DNA from: Paracoccaceae bacterium
GTDB lineage: Bacteria > Pseudomonadota > Alphaproteobacteria > Rhodobacterales > Rhodobacteraceae
DNA: 54,022 nt
Assembly (NCBI GenBank): GCA_023260655.1
Contig: JALQUU010000014.1
Span: forward strand, 1-54,022
Direction of reading: 5' to 3'
A program made the translations under genes and the position numbers. Positions 19,062 to 28,606 of the stretch are shown piece after piece (positions within the stretch are counted from its first letter, which is position 1; each line of letters begins with the position of its first letter). Below the pieces are notes generated by a model. The model worked only from the letters and a program-made list of their open reading frames with translations. It did not search any database and had not been told where the DNA came from.

Positions 19062-21698
19062 GTGAGCGAGACTGTCACGCCGATGATGGCGCAATATCTG
19101 GAGATCAAAGCCCAGCATCCGGGTGCGTTGCTGTTCTATCGCATGGGTGATTTCTACGAGATGTTTTTCGACGACTCGGTGGCGGCGGCGGAAGCGCTTG
19201 ATATTGCCCTGACAAAACGCGGGATGCACTTGGGGGAAGAAATCCCGATGTGTGGCGTTCCGGTTCATGCAGCGGAGGGGTATTTGCTGACACTCATCCG
19301 CAAGGGTTTCCGGGTGGCTATTGCCGAGCAGATGGAAGATCCGGCGGAGGCGAAGAAGCGCGGATCGAAATCGGTGGTGCGGCGGGATGTTGTCCGGCTG
19401 GTGACGCCCGGAACGCTGACCGAGGAAAGCCTGCTGGAGGCGCGGCGGCACAATTTTCTGGCGGCCTATGCTTTGATCCGCGATGAGGGCGCGCTGGCTT
19501 GGGTGGATATTTCGACCGGGGCGTTTCACGTGATGCCTTTGGGGCCGATGCGCCTCGGACCGGAACTGGCGCGATTGATGCCGTCGGAGCTGGTTTTGAA
19601 CGAGGCTGGAGAGGCAGATTTTGGTGAATTAGTCTCTGAATTCGGGATTTCACTCACGCCGCTGGCGCGGTCTTCATTTGACTCGACGAGCGGTGAAAAG
19701 CGGCTTTGTGCGCTTTTTGGTGTGGCCTCGCTGGAACCATTCGGTGCGTTTACCCGTGCGGAAGTGAGCGCGATGGGCGCGATTGTGGACTATCTTGATC
19801 TGACGCAGCGTGGGAAGTTGCCGCTTTTGCGCGCACCACAGAAGGAGCTTGAGGGCGGGTTGATGCAGATCGACGCGGCGACGCGGCGGAATCTGGAACT
19901 TACGCACGCGATGAGCGGCGGGCGCGCTGGCAGCCTATTGGCGGCGATAGACCGGACAGTGACAGCGTCGGGCGCGCGCCTGTTGGAGCGGCGGCTTTCC
20001 TCGCCGAGCCGGGATGTGGAAACGATCCTCGGGCGGCTGGATTGTATCGACTTTCTGGTGGAACAGTCTCGATTCCTGTCTGACCTTCGGGAAGTTCTCC
20101 GACGCGTTCCTGATCTGGATCGCGCGCTTTCAAGGCTGGCCTTGGAGCGCGGGGGCCCGCGTGATCTGGCTGCTCTGCGGAGCGGGTTGGAGCAGGCGCT
20201 GGTGTTGTCTGGGATGTTGCCCGAAGACCTTCCCGCGCTGTTCGTCAGCGCCCGACAAGCTTTGATCGGACATGAGAACCTGATCGGTCTTTTGAGGGAT
20301 TCCTTGGTGGCCGAGCCGCCGCTTCTGGCGCGTGACGGCGGGTTTGTGGCGACTGGATACGACGCCGAACTAGATGAGATGCGCCAGTTGCGCGATGAAG
20401 GGCGCGGTGTGATTGCCCGAATGCAGACGGAATATGCCGATCTGACCGGAATTCCCTCGCTCAAGATCAAGCACAACAACGTTTTGGGCTATTTTGTGGA
20501 GATCACCTCCACGCATGTGGACAAAATCCTGGGCCCGCCGCTGAATGAACAGTTCAAGCATCGCCAGACCACCGCGAACCAACTCCGGTTTACCACGCCG
20601 GAGTTGAGCGAGATGGAAACGCGGATTTTGAATGCGGGCGGGCGGGCCATCGAGATCGAGAAACGCGTCTTCGAGGAGTTGCGGCAGAACATTCTCGCGA
20701 GCGAAGGGCGGATCGGGGAAACAGCGCGGGCGTTGGCGGAGCTTGACGTGGCGGGCGGGCTGGCAGACCTGAGCCGCGGCGAAGGCTGGGTGCGGCCCAA
20801 GGTCGATGGTTCGCGGGTGCTTGAGATTACCGGCGGACGGCATCCTGTGGTGGAACAGTCTCTGAAACGGAAGGGCGAGGCCTTTGTGGCGAATGACGCC
20901 GATTTGGGCGCGGGCACAGACATTTGGCTGCTAACCGGCCCGAACATGGCGGGTAAATCGACGTTCCTGAGGCAGAATGCGTTGATCGCGGTTTTGGCCC
21001 AGATGGGGAGTTTCGTTCCGGCAACATCGGCCCATATCGGGGTTGTGAGCCAATTGTTTAGCCGCGTGGGGGCCAGTGATGATCTGGCCCGTGGGCGTTC
21101 CACGTTTATGGTCGAGATGGTGGAAACGGCGGCGATCCTCAATCAGGCGGACGAGCGAGCGCTGGTGATCCTTGACGAGATCGGGCGGGGAACAGCCACT
21201 TATGACGGCCTGTCGATTGCCTGGGCGACGCTGGAGCATCTGCATGAGGTGAACCGTTGCCGCGCGCTGTTTGCCACGCATTACCACGAGATGACGGCGC
21301 TGGCGGGCAAACTGAGGCGGGTGGATAACGCCACGGTGACCGTTCGCGAACACGCGGGTGACGTGATCTTCCTGCACGAGGTGAAGAAGGGCGCTGCGGA
21401 TCGGAGCTATGGGGTTCAGGTGGCGCGGTTGGCTGGCTTGCCGGATTCAGTCGTTGCTCGGGCCAAGGTTGTTCTTGAGGCTTTGGAGAAAGGCGAACGG
21501 GAAGGGGGCAAGCGGCAGGTGGTGATCGATGATCTGCCGCTCTTTGCGGCGATGGCTCCGCCTGCGCCCAAGGCGCCTGTTCAAAAGCCTTCTGCCGCCT
21601 TGGATCGCTTGCGCGAAATCCATCCCGACGATTTGAGCCCGAGGGAGGCTTTGGCGGCGCTCTATGAGTTGCGCGATATCCTGAAGTCGGAAGAATAA
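19062..21698 (+). CDS. mutS: DNA mismatch repair protein MutS
   Basis: An 878-residue MutS of normal length, which recognises mismatches and recruits MutL. The start is GTG 19062 with AGGGGG six bases upstream. The mismatch-reading motif is intact, GDFYEMF with Phe31 and Glu33. The core and lever domains follow. The ATPase shows Walker [14 protein letters not shown] at about residue 625, Walker [18 protein letters not shown] and the [10 protein letters not shown] segment. The C-terminal tail ends in a tetramerisation-like [17 protein letters not shown]. The gene is divergent from maeB and convergent with grpE, sharing a terminator. Its strand points toward oriC at 33 kb, against expected replication direction. 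Confidence 0.98.
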   Translation: MSETVTPMMAQYLEIKAQHPGALLFYRMGDFYEMFFDDSVAAAEALDIALTKRGMHLGEEIPMCGVPVHAAEGYLLTLIRKGFRVAIAEQMEDPAEAKKRGSKSVVRRDVVRLVTPGTLTEESLLEARRHNFLAAYALIRDEGALAWVDISTGAFHVMPLGPMRLGPELARLMPSELVLNEAGEADFGELVSEFGISLTPLARSSFDSTSGEKRLCALFGVASLEPFGAFTRAEVSAMGAIVDYLDLTQRGKLPLLRAPQKELEGGLMQIDAATRRNLELTHAMSGGRAGSLLAAIDRTVTASGARLLERRLSSPSRDVETILGRLDCIDFLVEQSRFLSDLREVLRRVPDLDRALSRLALERGGPRDLAALRSGLEQALVLSGMLPEDLPALFVSARQALIGHENLIGLLRDSLVAEPPLLARDGGFVATGYDAELDEMRQLRDEGRGVIARMQTEYADLTGIPSLKIKHNNVLGYFVEITSTHVDKILGPPLNEQFKHRQTTANQLRFTTPELSEMETRILNAGGRAIEIEKRVFEELRQNILASEGRIGETARALAELDVAGGLADLSRGEGWVRPKVDGSRVLEITGGRHPVVEQSLKRKGEAFVANDADLGAGTDIWLLTGPNMAGKSTFLRQNALIAVLAQMGSFVPATSAHIGVVSQLFSRVGASDDLARGRSTFMVEMVETAAILNQADERALVILDEIGRGTATYDGLSIAWATLEHLHEVNRCRALFATHYHEMTALAGKLRRVDNATVTVREHAGDVIFLHEVKKGAADRSYGVQVARLAGLPDSVVARAKVVLEALEKGEREGGKRQVVIDDLPLFAAMAPPAPKAPVQKPSAALDRLREIHPDDLSPREALAALYELRDILKSEE

Positions 21699-21721
21699 AG
21701 GCGCCCGAAGGCGCCTTTTTC
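21699..21721. terminator. Bidirectional terminator between mutS and grpE
   Basis: AGGCGCC-CGAA-GGCGCCT hairpin (21699-21716) followed by TTTTT on the plus strand. It lies directly after the mutS stop and directly after the grpE stop on the other strand, where the mirrored A-run becomes a T-run. It probably serves both genes. Confidence 0.85.
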
Positions 21722-22286
21722 AGTTCTTCGGCATCGAAGAGACGCCGACTTGCGCGGGGCGCAAGAGGCGGTCGTGCAGCATGAAACCCTCGGCGGCGAC
21801 CTGAATAATGTCGCCCGCTTTGGTGCCGGGCACCGGGGCCTCGAACATTGCCTGATGGTGCTGCGGATCAAAAACATCGCCCACTTGGGGTGCGATAATC
21901 GTGATGCCGTGCTTGGCGAAAATGTTGAGCAATTCACGCATGGTCAGCTCCACGCCCTCGAGGAGCGGGCCGAACGTTGCGCGCTGCTCATCGGTGGCGG
22001 CATCGAGCGCGCGCTTCATGTTGTCATAGACCGGAAGCATATCGCGGGCGAGTTTCGAGCCGCCATATTGCTCGGCTTCACGGCGATCGCGGTCTGCGCG
22101 CTTGCGGCTGTTTTCCGCGTCGGCCAGCGCGCGCATCCACTTGTCTTTGTAGTCGTCACGCTCCGCGCGGAGGGAGTCTACCTGCACATCCGCGTCGGAA
22201 ATCTCTTCTGCAAAATCAGCGTTCTCTTCGAGTTCCGCATCCAGAAGATCATCAAGAAATTCGGGCTCTTTTCCGGGTTTGGCCAT
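21720..22286 (-). CDS. grpE: Nucleotide exchange factor GrpE
   Basis: A 188-residue GrpE, which releases ADP from DnaK and acts as a thermosensor. The acidic N-terminal tail leads to a long coiled coil (DSLRAERDDYKDKWMRALAD, NSRKRADRDRREAEQYG). The beta-wing domain contains ALDAATDEQRATFGPLLEGV, FDPQHHQAMFE and GFMLHDRLLRPAQVGV, the family signature. ATG 22286 is preferred because GAGAGG lies eight bases upstream; ATG 22292, overlapping the hrcA stop as TAATG, has the site too close. hrcA-grpE is the classic heat-shock pair; dnaK/dnaJ are not in this window. Confidence 0.96.
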   Translation of the reverse strand: MAKPGKEPEFLDDLLDAELEENADFAEEISDADVQVDSLRAERDDYKDKWMRALADAENSRKRADRDRREAEQYGGSKLARDMLPVYDNMKRALDAATDEQRATFGPLLEGVELTMRELLNIFAKHGITIIAPQVGDVFDPQHHQAMFEAPVPGTKAGDIIQVAAEGFMLHDRLLRPAQVGVSSMPKN

Positions 22287-22291
22287 GCTCA

Positions 22292-23362
22292 TTACCTCTC
22301 AGTACGGTCACCGATCATACGACCTACCAGTTGCGCGGTGTAATCCACGATCGGAACGATCCGGCCATAGTTCAGCCGGGTTGGCCCGATGACGCCGATA
22401 GCGCCGATGATCTTTCGGTCAGCGTTCATATATGGAGAAACCACCAGAGAGGAACCCGAAAGTGAGAAAAGTTTGTTCTCCGAGCCGATGAAAATGCGCA
22501 CCCCGTCGCCGCTTTCGGTCAGATCAAGGAAATCGGCGATGTCACGCTTGCGCTCAAGGTCATCGAAAAGGTTACGGATACGCTCCAGATCCTCTTCCTT
22601 GGTATCAGCGTTGAGCAGATTGGCGCGGCCACGCACGATCAGGCGTTCGTTACGGCCGCCTTCATCTTCCCACAGGACCAGACCTGATTCGACGAGCTCA
22701 CGTGCGAGCGTATCGATTTCCTGACGCCGCTTCGCGATCTCGCGGCGGATCACGGTTTTCATCTTGGAAAGCGTGCGACCCTCGACGATAGAATTAAGGA
22801 AGTTCGCGGCCTCCCGCATCGAGGAGGGGGTTTGCCCGGCAGGCGGGGTAAAGAGGCGGTTTTCGACCTGACCATCCGCAAAGACGATCACCACGAGGGC
22901 GCGGTCCGGCGAGAGGCTGACGAACTCAAGGTGCTTGATCGCGGCTTCGTGTTTGGGTGTAAGGACGAGAGAGGCCCCGCGCGTGACGCCAGAAAGCGCG
23001 GCGCCAACGCGATCCAGAAGGCTGCCCACATCGGACGAATTGCTGCCGAGCGTTTCGTCAATCATCGCGCGATCTTCGGCGTCGGGCGGGGCAACTTCGA
23101 GCAGCGAATCCACGAAAAGTCGAAGGCCAAGCTGCGTGGGGATGCGGCCTGCGGAGATGTGCGGCGATCCGAGGAGGCCGAGATACTCGAGGTCGTTCAT
23201 CACGTTGCGGATCGTGGCCGCGCTGACTTTTTCGGTCATGGCGCGGGTGAGGGTGCGGCTCCCGACGGGATCGCCGGACGAAAGATACGACTCGACAACC
23301 CGGCGGAAGACCTCGCGGGAGCGGTCGTTCATCTCGCTCAGAATGTTTGTGCTGTCATTCAT
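22292..23362 (-). CDS. hrcA: Heat-inducible transcription repressor HrcA
   Basis: A 356-residue HrcA, the repressor that binds CIRCE operators upstream of chaperonin genes and needs GroEL to fold. The N-terminal winged helix is visible in [32 protein letters not shown] and [19 protein letters not shown], the last being the recognition region. [17 protein letters not shown] and the C-terminal GAF-like domain follow. Start 23362 ([13 protein letters not shown]) fits homologues; ATG 23374 adds MGSG and remains possible. No CIRCE element (TTAGCACTC-N9-GAGTGCTAA) is seen in the 109 bases before divergent rph, so autoregulation through CIRCE is not supported. grpE follows with overlapping or near-overlapping translation. 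Confidence 0.95.
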   Translation of the reverse strand: MNDSTNILSEMNDRSREVFRRVVESYLSSGDPVGSRTLTRAMTEKVSAATIRNVMNDLEYLGLLGSPHISAGRIPTQLGLRLFVDSLLEVAPPDAEDRAMIDETLGSNSSDVGSLLDRVGAALSGVTRGASLVLTPKHEAAIKHLEFVSLSPDRALVVIVFADGQVENRLFTPPAGQTPSSMREAANFLNSIVEGRTLSKMKTVIRREIAKRRQEIDTLARELVESGLVLWEDEGGRNERLIVRGRANLLNADTKEEDLERIRNLFDDLERKRDIADFLDLTESGDGVRIFIGSENKLFSLSGSSLVVSPYMNADRKIIGAIGVIGPTRLNYGRIVPIVDYTAQLVGRMIGDRTER

Positions 23363-23471
23363 GCCAGAACCCATGACACCGCAGTTAAAGAGTAAGGCGC
23401 GGAATGGTCAATCGCACTTGCGCCTCAGGGGCGGGCACCTGTATCCCCAAGACAAACGAAAGGATCTTTAT

Positions 23472-24188
23472 ATGCGCCCGTCTGGAAGAAAATTAAGCGA
23501 AATGCGGCCGATTTCAATCGAGACCGAAGTGGTGAAACATGCGGAAGGGTCTTGCCTGATCAAAGTTGGCGATACGCATGTGCTGTGCACCGCAACGCTG
23601 GAAGAGCGCGTACCGCCTTTTGTGAAGGGTTCTGGCCTTGGGTGGGTGACGGCGGAATACGGGATGCTGCCGCGCTCGACTTCGAGCCGGATGCGCCGTG
23701 AGGCGGCTTTGGGGAAGCAGGGCGGCCGGACTGTTGAAATTCAGCGCCTTATCGGACGCTCGCTGCGGGCGGGTGTGGATCGCGTTGCTTTGGGTGAACG
23801 CCAGATCACTGTGGACTGCGACGTGCTTCAGGCTGATGGCGGCACGCGCTGCGCCTCGATCACCGGTGGTTGGGTGGCTCTAAGGATCGCAGTGGGTAAG
23901 CTCCTCAAGGCCAGCGTGATCTCGACCAATCCGTTGGAGTTCCCTGTGGCTGCGGTTTCTTGCGGGATCTATGCGGGCCAGCCGGTTTTGGACCTCGATT
24001 ATCCCGAAGACAGCGAAGCGGGCGTTGACGGCAACTTCGTGATGCTGGGCGACGGGCGTTTGGTGGAAGTCCAGATGTCTGCGGAAGGGGCGACTTTCAC
24101 GCGTGCTCAGATGGATGAATTGCTGGGATTGGCCGAGAAGGGCGTTTCCGAATTGGTGGCGGCGCAGCGGGCGGCGGTTGATGCGTAA
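23472..24188 (+). CDS. rph: Ribonuclease PH
   Basis: A 238-residue phosphorolytic 3'-5' exoribonuclease that trims tRNA 3' ends and degrades structured RNA. Visible motifs are [14 protein letters not shown] at the N-terminus, [32 protein letters not shown] for the phosphate site, and the conserved [22 protein letters not shown]. The C-terminus keeps the DFNFVMTG-equivalent region ([17 protein letters not shown]). The ATG has AAAGGA upstream. It opens a tight plus-strand operon rph-rdgB-hemW-DUF454, overlapping rdgB by eight bases. Length is typical, with no sign of the frameshift known from E. coli K-12 rph. Confidence 0.97.
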   Translation: MRPSGRKLSEMRPISIETEVVKHAEGSCLIKVGDTHVLCTATLEERVPPFVKGSGLGWVTAEYGMLPRSTSSRMRREAALGKQGGRTVEIQRLIGRSLRAGVDRVALGERQITVDCDVLQADGGTRCASITGGWVALRIAVGKLLKASVISTNPLEFPVAAVSCGIYAGQPVLDLDYPEDSEAGVDGNFVMLGDGRLVEVQMSAEGATFTRAQMDELLGLAEKGVSELVAAQRAAVDA

Positions 24189-24789
24189 GTTTTCGGGCGA
24201 TCGGCTTTTGGTGGCCACCCACAACAAGGGGAAGCTTGAGGAGATCGCGGATCTGCTCAAGCCTTTCGGCGTGGCTGTGGTTGGGGCTGCCGAGATGGGG
24301 TTGCCCGAGCCGGAAGAAACCGGAACCACATTCGTGGAGAATGCGCGGATCAAGGCGCATGCGGCGGCGCAGGCAACTGGCTTGCCCGCGCTTTCGGATG
24401 ATAGCGGTTTGGCCGTGGATGCCCTGGATGGTGCACCGGGTGTTTATACGGCGGATTGGGCAGAAACAGAGTCTGGTCGGGACTTCGTGGTGGCTATGGA
24501 AAAGACCCATGCTGCGGTCTTGGCGACGGGTAAACCGCAACCCTGGACGGCGCGGTTTTGCTGCACGTTGGTGCTCGCTTGGCCGGATGGCCATGACGAG
24601 GTGTTTCCGGGTGCGGTTGAAGGAAGGCTGACTTGGCCTTTGCGGGGCGATCTTGGGCACGGGTATGACCCGATGTTTGTGCCAGAGGGGTTCGACATTA
24701 CGTTCGGCGAGATGGATCGCTGGGAAAAGAACCGCATGAGCCACAGGGCGGATGCCTTCCAGAAACTTGTGACGGGCTGTTTTGGCTGA
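24181..24789 (+). CDS. rdgB: RdgB/HAM1-family non-canonical purine NTP pyrophosphatase
   Basis: A 202-residue housecleaning enzyme hydrolysing dITP, dXTP and ITP to monophosphates. Motifs: [18 protein letters not shown] at the N-terminus, [16 protein letters not shown], and [20 protein letters not shown], the substrate-binding signature. The C-terminal [12 protein letters not shown] and [12 protein letters not shown] complete the family pattern. ATG 24181 is inside the end of rph (eight-base overlap); the longer frame from 24103 is not needed. rph-rdgB-hemW is a widely conserved order. Identity is strong. Confidence 0.96.
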   Translation: MRKFSGDRLLVATHNKGKLEEIADLLKPFGVAVVGAAEMGLPEPEETGTTFVENARIKAHAAAQATGLPALSDDSGLAVDALDGAPGVYTADWAETESGRDFVVAMEKTHAAVLATGKPQPWTARFCCTLVLAWPDGHDEVFPGAVEGRLTWPLRGDLGHGYDPMFVPEGFDITFGEMDRWEKNRMSHRADAFQKLVTGCFG

Positions 24790-25936
24790 GGATTGGCAAA
24801 ACGGGGGCTTCGCGGCCTATGTCCATTGGCCATTTTGCGCGGCCAAGTGCCCGTATTGCGACTTTAACAGCCATGTCTCGCGGAGCATCGACCAGAAACG
24901 CTGGCTCGACGCGTATGTTTCCGAAATTGATCGGTATGCCGAGGAAGTTGGCGGTCGAACGCTGACCTCGATCTTCTTTGGTGGAGGGACACCCTCTTTG
25001 ATGGACCCAGATGTGGTGAAGGCGGTAATCGACCGGCTTCGGCTACATTGGCCCGCCGTGAATAATCTGGAAGTGACGCTCGAGGCGAACCCCGGATCGG
25101 TCGAGTCGGGGCGGTTTAGAGCCTATTCTGAAGCCGGAGTGAACCGGATTTCGATGGGCATTCAATCCTTGCGTGACGATGATTTAAAGCGTTTGGGCCG
25201 GATACATACGGTTGAAGAGGCGAGGAAGGCCTTCGATATCGCCCGCAATCAGCTCGAGCGTGTGAGCTTCGACCTGATTTATGCGCGCCAACAACAAACA
25301 CCAGAGGAATGGCGAAGAGAGTTGGAGGAGGCCCTCTCGATGGCCATCGACCATCTTTCGCTCTACCAACTGACTATCGAAGAGGGGACCGCTTTCGGGG
25401 ATCGCTACAAGGCGGGAAAATTGAGAGGCCTGCCTCCAGAAGATTCCGCCTCGGAGATGTACGAGATCACCCAAGAGGTTTGCGAGCGCTTCGGCATGCC
25501 GGCCTACGAGATTTCGAATCACGCAAAGCCTGGTGTGGAGTCACAGCACAACATCGTGTATTGGAAATACGGTGACTACCTAGGTATAGGGCCGGGCGCG
25601 CATGGGCGACTTACATTGGGCGGCACACGCCACGCAACGGAAGGCTTCAGGGAGCCAGGCAAGTGGCTCGCGGCCGTAGGCGGCGGATCGGGCGAAAGTG
25701 TACGGGATGCGCTTGAGGTCGAAGATTCAGCGAGTGAATTCCTTCTTATGGGGCTGCGGCTTCGGGAGGGTATCGACGCAGAGCGCTTCGAACGCATTTC
25801 TGGCCGCCCCTTGAATGCCAAGCGTTTAGGCTATTTGCTTGAGATAGGAATGGTGGAATGCTCCGGCGCAACTGTGCGCGCGACAGAGGCGGGGCGTATG
25901 GTTCTGAATGCCGTGATTGGCGAACTCTTGAGGTGA
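24782..25936 (+). CDS. hemW: HemW-type radical SAM heme chaperone
   Basis: A 384-residue radical-SAM protein of the HemW family (formerly called oxygen-independent coproporphyrinogen oxidase-like). HemW binds heme and delivers it to proteins and usually lacks coproporphyrinogen oxidase activity. The Fe-S cluster motif is Cys19-x3-Cys23-x2-Cys26 in PFCAAKCPYC. SAM-binding parts are FFGGGTPSL and LEANPGSVE, followed by GVNRISMGIQSL. The C-terminal HemW domain includes YEISNHAKPG and YLGIGPGAHG. The start is a TTG at 24782 overlapping rdgB by eight bases; I see no ATG nearby that keeps the Fe-S motif, so the TTG start is likely real though its ribosome site is weak. Confidence 0.95.
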   Translation: MAEDWQNGGFAAYVHWPFCAAKCPYCDFNSHVSRSIDQKRWLDAYVSEIDRYAEEVGGRTLTSIFFGGGTPSLMDPDVVKAVIDRLRLHWPAVNNLEVTLEANPGSVESGRFRAYSEAGVNRISMGIQSLRDDDLKRLGRIHTVEEARKAFDIARNQLERVSFDLIYARQQQTPEEWRRELEEALSMAIDHLSLYQLTIEEGTAFGDRYKAGKLRGLPPEDSASEMYEITQEVCERFGMPAYEISNHAKPGVESQHNIVYWKYGDYLGIGPGAHGRLTLGGTRHATEGFREPGKWLAAVGGGSGESVRDALEVEDSASEFLLMGLRLREGIDAERFERISGRPLNAKRLGYLLEIGMVECSGATVRATEAGRMVLNAVIGELLR

Positions 25937-25939
25937 CTG

Positions 25940-26293
25940 ATGCGGTTTATCTGGGCTTTTGCGGGGTTGGTCAGCCTGGCTTTGGCCCTGATCGGAATTG
26001 TGCTGCCGCTTTTGCCGACCGTTCCCTTCCTTCTGCTGGCCGCATTTTGCTTTGCACGATCTTCTGAACGACTGCACTTCTGGCTCATCAATCACAAAAC
26101 CCTCGGCCCGCCGATCCTTGAGTGGCAAGAGCGTGGTGCGATCAACCCTCGTGGAAAGCGTTTGGCAACGCTTTCCATTGCCGTGGTGTTCGGCATTTCG
26201 CTGGCGATCGGACTACGTCCGATGATTTTGGGCATTCAGGCGCTTTGCCTTGCTGGGGTGCTGACGTTTATCTGGACGAGACCTAGGGCGTAG
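25940..26293 (+). CDS. DUF454 / YbaN-family inner membrane protein
   Basis: A 117-residue membrane protein of unknown function. Three hydrophobic segments are visible: residues about 4-22, 24-40 (LLPTVPFLLLAAFCFARSS) and 78-112. The family signature PLLPTVPFLLLAA and SERLHFWLINHKTLGPPI-type segment are present. YbaN proteins are widespread, with no established role. It starts three bases after hemW and is the last gene of the rph operon. Its 3' end overlaps the parB 3' end by eleven bases, so transcripts from the two operons converge here with no room for a separate terminator. Confidence 0.9.
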   Translation: MRFIWAFAGLVSLALALIGIVLPLLPTVPFLLLAAFCFARSSERLHFWLINHKTLGPPILEWQERGAINPRGKRLATLSIAVVFGISLAIGLRPMILGIQALCLAGVLTFIWTRPRA

Positions 26294-27191
26294 ACGAGAG
26301 AATGCGACACAGCTCGTCGAGCTGATCGAGCGTCGCGTAACGGATCACGATTTGACCCGTCTCTTGACCGTTGTTGTGCTGAATCTCGACCGGCATCTTC
26401 AGATTAGCCGCCAGATCTGCCTCCAATGCGCGTGTATCGGCATCTTTTTCTGACTTCGGACGGCTTTGCTTGGCGCCGCCTTCGGTGAAAATGTTCGATA
26501 CGGGCTTTTTTGCGAGCTTTTCGGCTTCACGAACAGAAAGTCCGTCCTTGATAATCTTGCGAGCCGCCGTGATCGGGTCATCCATAGTGACCAGAGCGCG
26601 AGCGTGGCCTGCCGACAGCCTGCCTTCACGCACGAGCTCGACCACTTCTTCAGGCAAGGACAAAAGGCGCAGGAGGTTGGCGATATGGCTCCGGCTCTTG
26701 CCAAGGGCTTCAGCGAGACGCTCTTGGGTATGCCCAAAGCGGTCCATGAGCTGACGGTAGCCCGCCGCTTCTTCGATCGCATTCAGGTCGGCACGCTGAA
26801 TGTTCTCAATGATGGCGATTTCAAGGACTTCGGTATCATCCAACTCTCGCACAAGAACGGGAATCGTGTGCAGTTGGGCGATCTGTGAGGCACGCCAGCG
26901 GCGTTCGCCAGTGACGATCTCGTAATCCCCAGCATGTCCGGGGCGCGGGCGCACGATCAGCGGCTGCAGGACGCCCTTCTCACGGATCGATGATGCAAGC
27001 TCCTGCAACGCCTCTTCGTTGAACGTGCGCCGGGGCTGAGTTGGGTTGGCGAAAATCTTCTCGACCGGAACGAACATGTCGGGCCGACGCGGCGCCGAAG
27101 CTTCGGCGGCGGGCGCAGCAGGGGCGACATCGGCCATCAGCGCGGAAAGACCCCGGCCAAGACCTCTGGATTTGCTCGTTTTATCGCTCAT
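26283..27191 (-). CDS. parB: Chromosome partitioning protein ParB (CTP-dependent parS-binding clamp)
   Basis: A 302-residue chromosomal ParB. The N-terminus MSDKTSKSRGLGRGLSALMAD carries the usual Arg-rich motif that stimulates ParA. The CTPase domain includes FANPTQPRRTFNEEAL (C1 region) and the box II motif GERRWRASQIA (C2). The helix-turn-helix domain (LAEALGKSRSHIANLLRLLSLP) reads parS, and the C-terminal segment mediates dimerisation. It follows parA with a single base between the two genes. Two perfect parS sites lie 1.4 and 3.3 kb upstream in the same operon, and a third candidate at 42.2 kb. ParB loads on parS and spreads as a clamp, tethering the origin region. Confidence 0.97.
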   Translation of the reverse strand: MSDKTSKSRGLGRGLSALMADVAPAAPAAEASAPRRPDMFVPVEKIFANPTQPRRTFNEEALQELASSIREKGVLQPLIVRPRPGHAGDYEIVTGERRWRASQIAQLHTIPVLVRELDDTEVLEIAIIENIQRADLNAIEEAAGYRQLMDRFGHTQERLAEALGKSRSHIANLLRLLSLPEEVVELVREGRLSAGHARALVTMDDPITAARKIIKDGLSVREAEKLAKKPVSNIFTEGGAKQSRPKSEKDADTRALEADLAANLKMPVEIQHNNGQETGQIVIRYATLDQLDELCRILSSTP

Positions 27192-27192
27192 T

Positions 27193-28014
27193 TCACACTC
27201 CAGCTACTGCAACAAGCTCAGGATAGCGGCGAAGGACTTCCTTTGCCAACTCGAGATAGGCTTGGGACCCTTTGGATTGCGGATCATACTCCAGCACCGG
27301 CATCGCGAAGGAAGGTGCTTCGCTCAACCGAACATTTCTCGGAATGACTGTCTTGAACACGACATCTCCCAGATTGGCGCGGGCATCGGCTTCAACCTGT
27401 TGGGAGAGATTGTTCCGCGCGTCATACATCGTGAGAACAACACCTTCGATGCGAAGCTTCGGGTTCGCAGCTTGGCGCACCTCACGGATCGTCATCATAA
27501 GCTGGCTCAGGCCTTCCAGTGCGAAAAACTCAGATTGCAGCGGCACAAGAACAGAATGCGCGGCGACCATGGCATTTACGGTCAGCAAGTTGAGTGACGG
27601 CGGGCAGTCGATGAGGATGAAATCGAAGACGAAATCGTCCATGGCGCGCTGGTGAAGTGCGTCGTGAAGCATGAAGCTGCGCTTTTCGTTCGCAACAAGC
27701 TCCATGTCCGCCGAGGAAAGGTCCACCGTGGCGGGGATGATGCAAAGGCCTTCGACGCGCGTGCGCTGGATGGCTTTATGAAGATCGACATCTTCAAGGA
27801 TGAGCTCATAGGTGGTGAGCTCACGGTCATCGGGCTCGATTCCCAATCCGGTGGACGCGTTGCCCTGAGGATCAAGATCGACAAGAAGAACCCGCATGCC
27901 CAATGCCGTAAGGGCCGCGCCGAGGTTGATCGCAGTGGTGGTTTTGCCAACGCCACCTTTTTGGTTCGCGACGGCAATGATTCGCGTGTGGCTTGTGCGG
28001 GTGGGGTCAGACAC
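27193..28014 (-). CDS. parA: Chromosome partitioning ATPase ParA
   Basis: A 273-residue MinD/ParA-type ATPase that, with ParB-parS, moves newly replicated origins apart. The deviant Walker A motif is KGGVGKTT at residues 19-26, with both signature lysines. The switch region VDLDPQGNASTGL and Walker B FILIDCPPSLNLL are present. The C-terminal basic surface (PRNVRLSEAPSF) fits nonspecific DNA binding. It starts at GTG 28014, eight bases inside rsmG. There is no N-terminal DNA-binding domain, so it is of the chromosomal (type Ib-like) kind rather than a plasmid regulator. Confidence 0.97.
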   Translation of the reverse strand: MSDPTRTSHTRIIAVANQKGGVGKTTTAINLGAALTALGMRVLLVDLDPQGNASTGLGIEPDDRELTTYELILEDVDLHKAIQRTRVEGLCIIPATVDLSSADMELVANEKRSFMLHDALHQRAMDDFVFDFILIDCPPSLNLLTVNAMVAAHSVLVPLQSEFFALEGLSQLMMTIREVRQAANPKLRIEGVVLTMYDARNNLSQQVEADARANLGDVVFKTVIPRNVRLSEAPSFAMPVLEYDPQSKGSQAYLELAKEVLRRYPELVAVAGV

Positions 28015-28606
28015 GGGAAATTCCCTTAATTTTTAGAATTACTGCTTGATCGTCCGTAGCGCTCTTACAGGCTTCGTGGCTGAAGGACCATTCCATTTGC
28101 ATTTCGGCCATTTCTTCTTGCCAACGTGCGCCTTTAAGAAACAGGCACATTCCATCGGGCTTCAAATGCCTTAAGGCCAAGGGGGCGAGCGTTTTCAGAT
28201 CCGCAAGGGCGCGAGCCGACACAACCGACGCATTTTGCGGCTCTGCCTGTTCGATGCGCTCTGCTACAACAGTTGCGGATGATCCCGTTTCACGCAGCGC
28301 TGTTCGCAGAAAAGTCGCCTTGCGCTTATCACTTTCAATCAGCGTGATTTTCTTGATGGGGTGAAAATCCTCGGCACAAATCGCAATGACGACGCCAGGG
28401 AACCCGCCTCCCGAGCCCAAATCAACCCAGTGATCTACCGGGCCATCGGTCAGACATAGCAATTGAAGGCTGTCTTCGATGTGTCGTGATCGCAAATCAG
28501 GTAGAGTGGACCTTGCGATCAAGTTGATCGCCGGGTTCCATTTTTCGACGAGCTTGGCGAATATTTCCAGCCGGTCGAATGTTTCACGTGAAACATCCGC
28601 CCACAT
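28007..28606 (-). CDS. rsmG: 16S rRNA (guanine-527 N7)-methyltransferase RsmG
   Basis: A 199-residue SAM-dependent methyltransferase modifying G527 of 16S rRNA; loss gives low-level streptomycin resistance. Motif I is WVDLGSGGGFPGVVIAI, with the upstream NLIARSTLPDLRSRHIEDSLQLL typical of GidB. ESDKRKATFLRTALRETG and VVSARALADLKTLAPLAL follow. The start may be ATG 28606 or GTG 28609; both overlap the mnmG stop. Codons 4-9 (VSRETF) are encoded by a perfect parS palindrome, so this coding start doubles as a ParB site. Downstream parA overlaps by eight bases. Confidence 0.96.
   Translation of the reverse strand: MWADVSRETFDRLEIFAKLVEKWNPAINLIARSTLPDLRSRHIEDSLQLLCLTDGPVDHWVDLGSGGGFPGVVIAICAEDFHPIKKITLIESDKRKATFLRTALRETGSSATVVAERIEQAEPQNASVVSARALADLKTLAPLALRHLKPDGMCLFLKGARWQEEMAEMQMEWSFSHEACKSATDDQAVILKIKGISRV
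28580..28595. promoter_or_regulatory. parS: parS centromere site within rsmG
   Basis: TGTTTCACGTGAAACA, a perfect 16-base palindrome identical to the widely conserved chromosomal parS consensus, about 570 bases upstream of parA. It lies within the first ten codons of rsmG. Confidence 0.92.

Noticed and set aside
19522-19537. parS-like sequence inside mutS
   Set aside because: Only 12 of 16 positions match and it is in coding sequence; below what ParB is expected to bind.
23363-23471. CIRCE operator upstream of hrcA
   Set aside because: No TTAGCACTC-N9-GAGTGCTAA or close variant is present.
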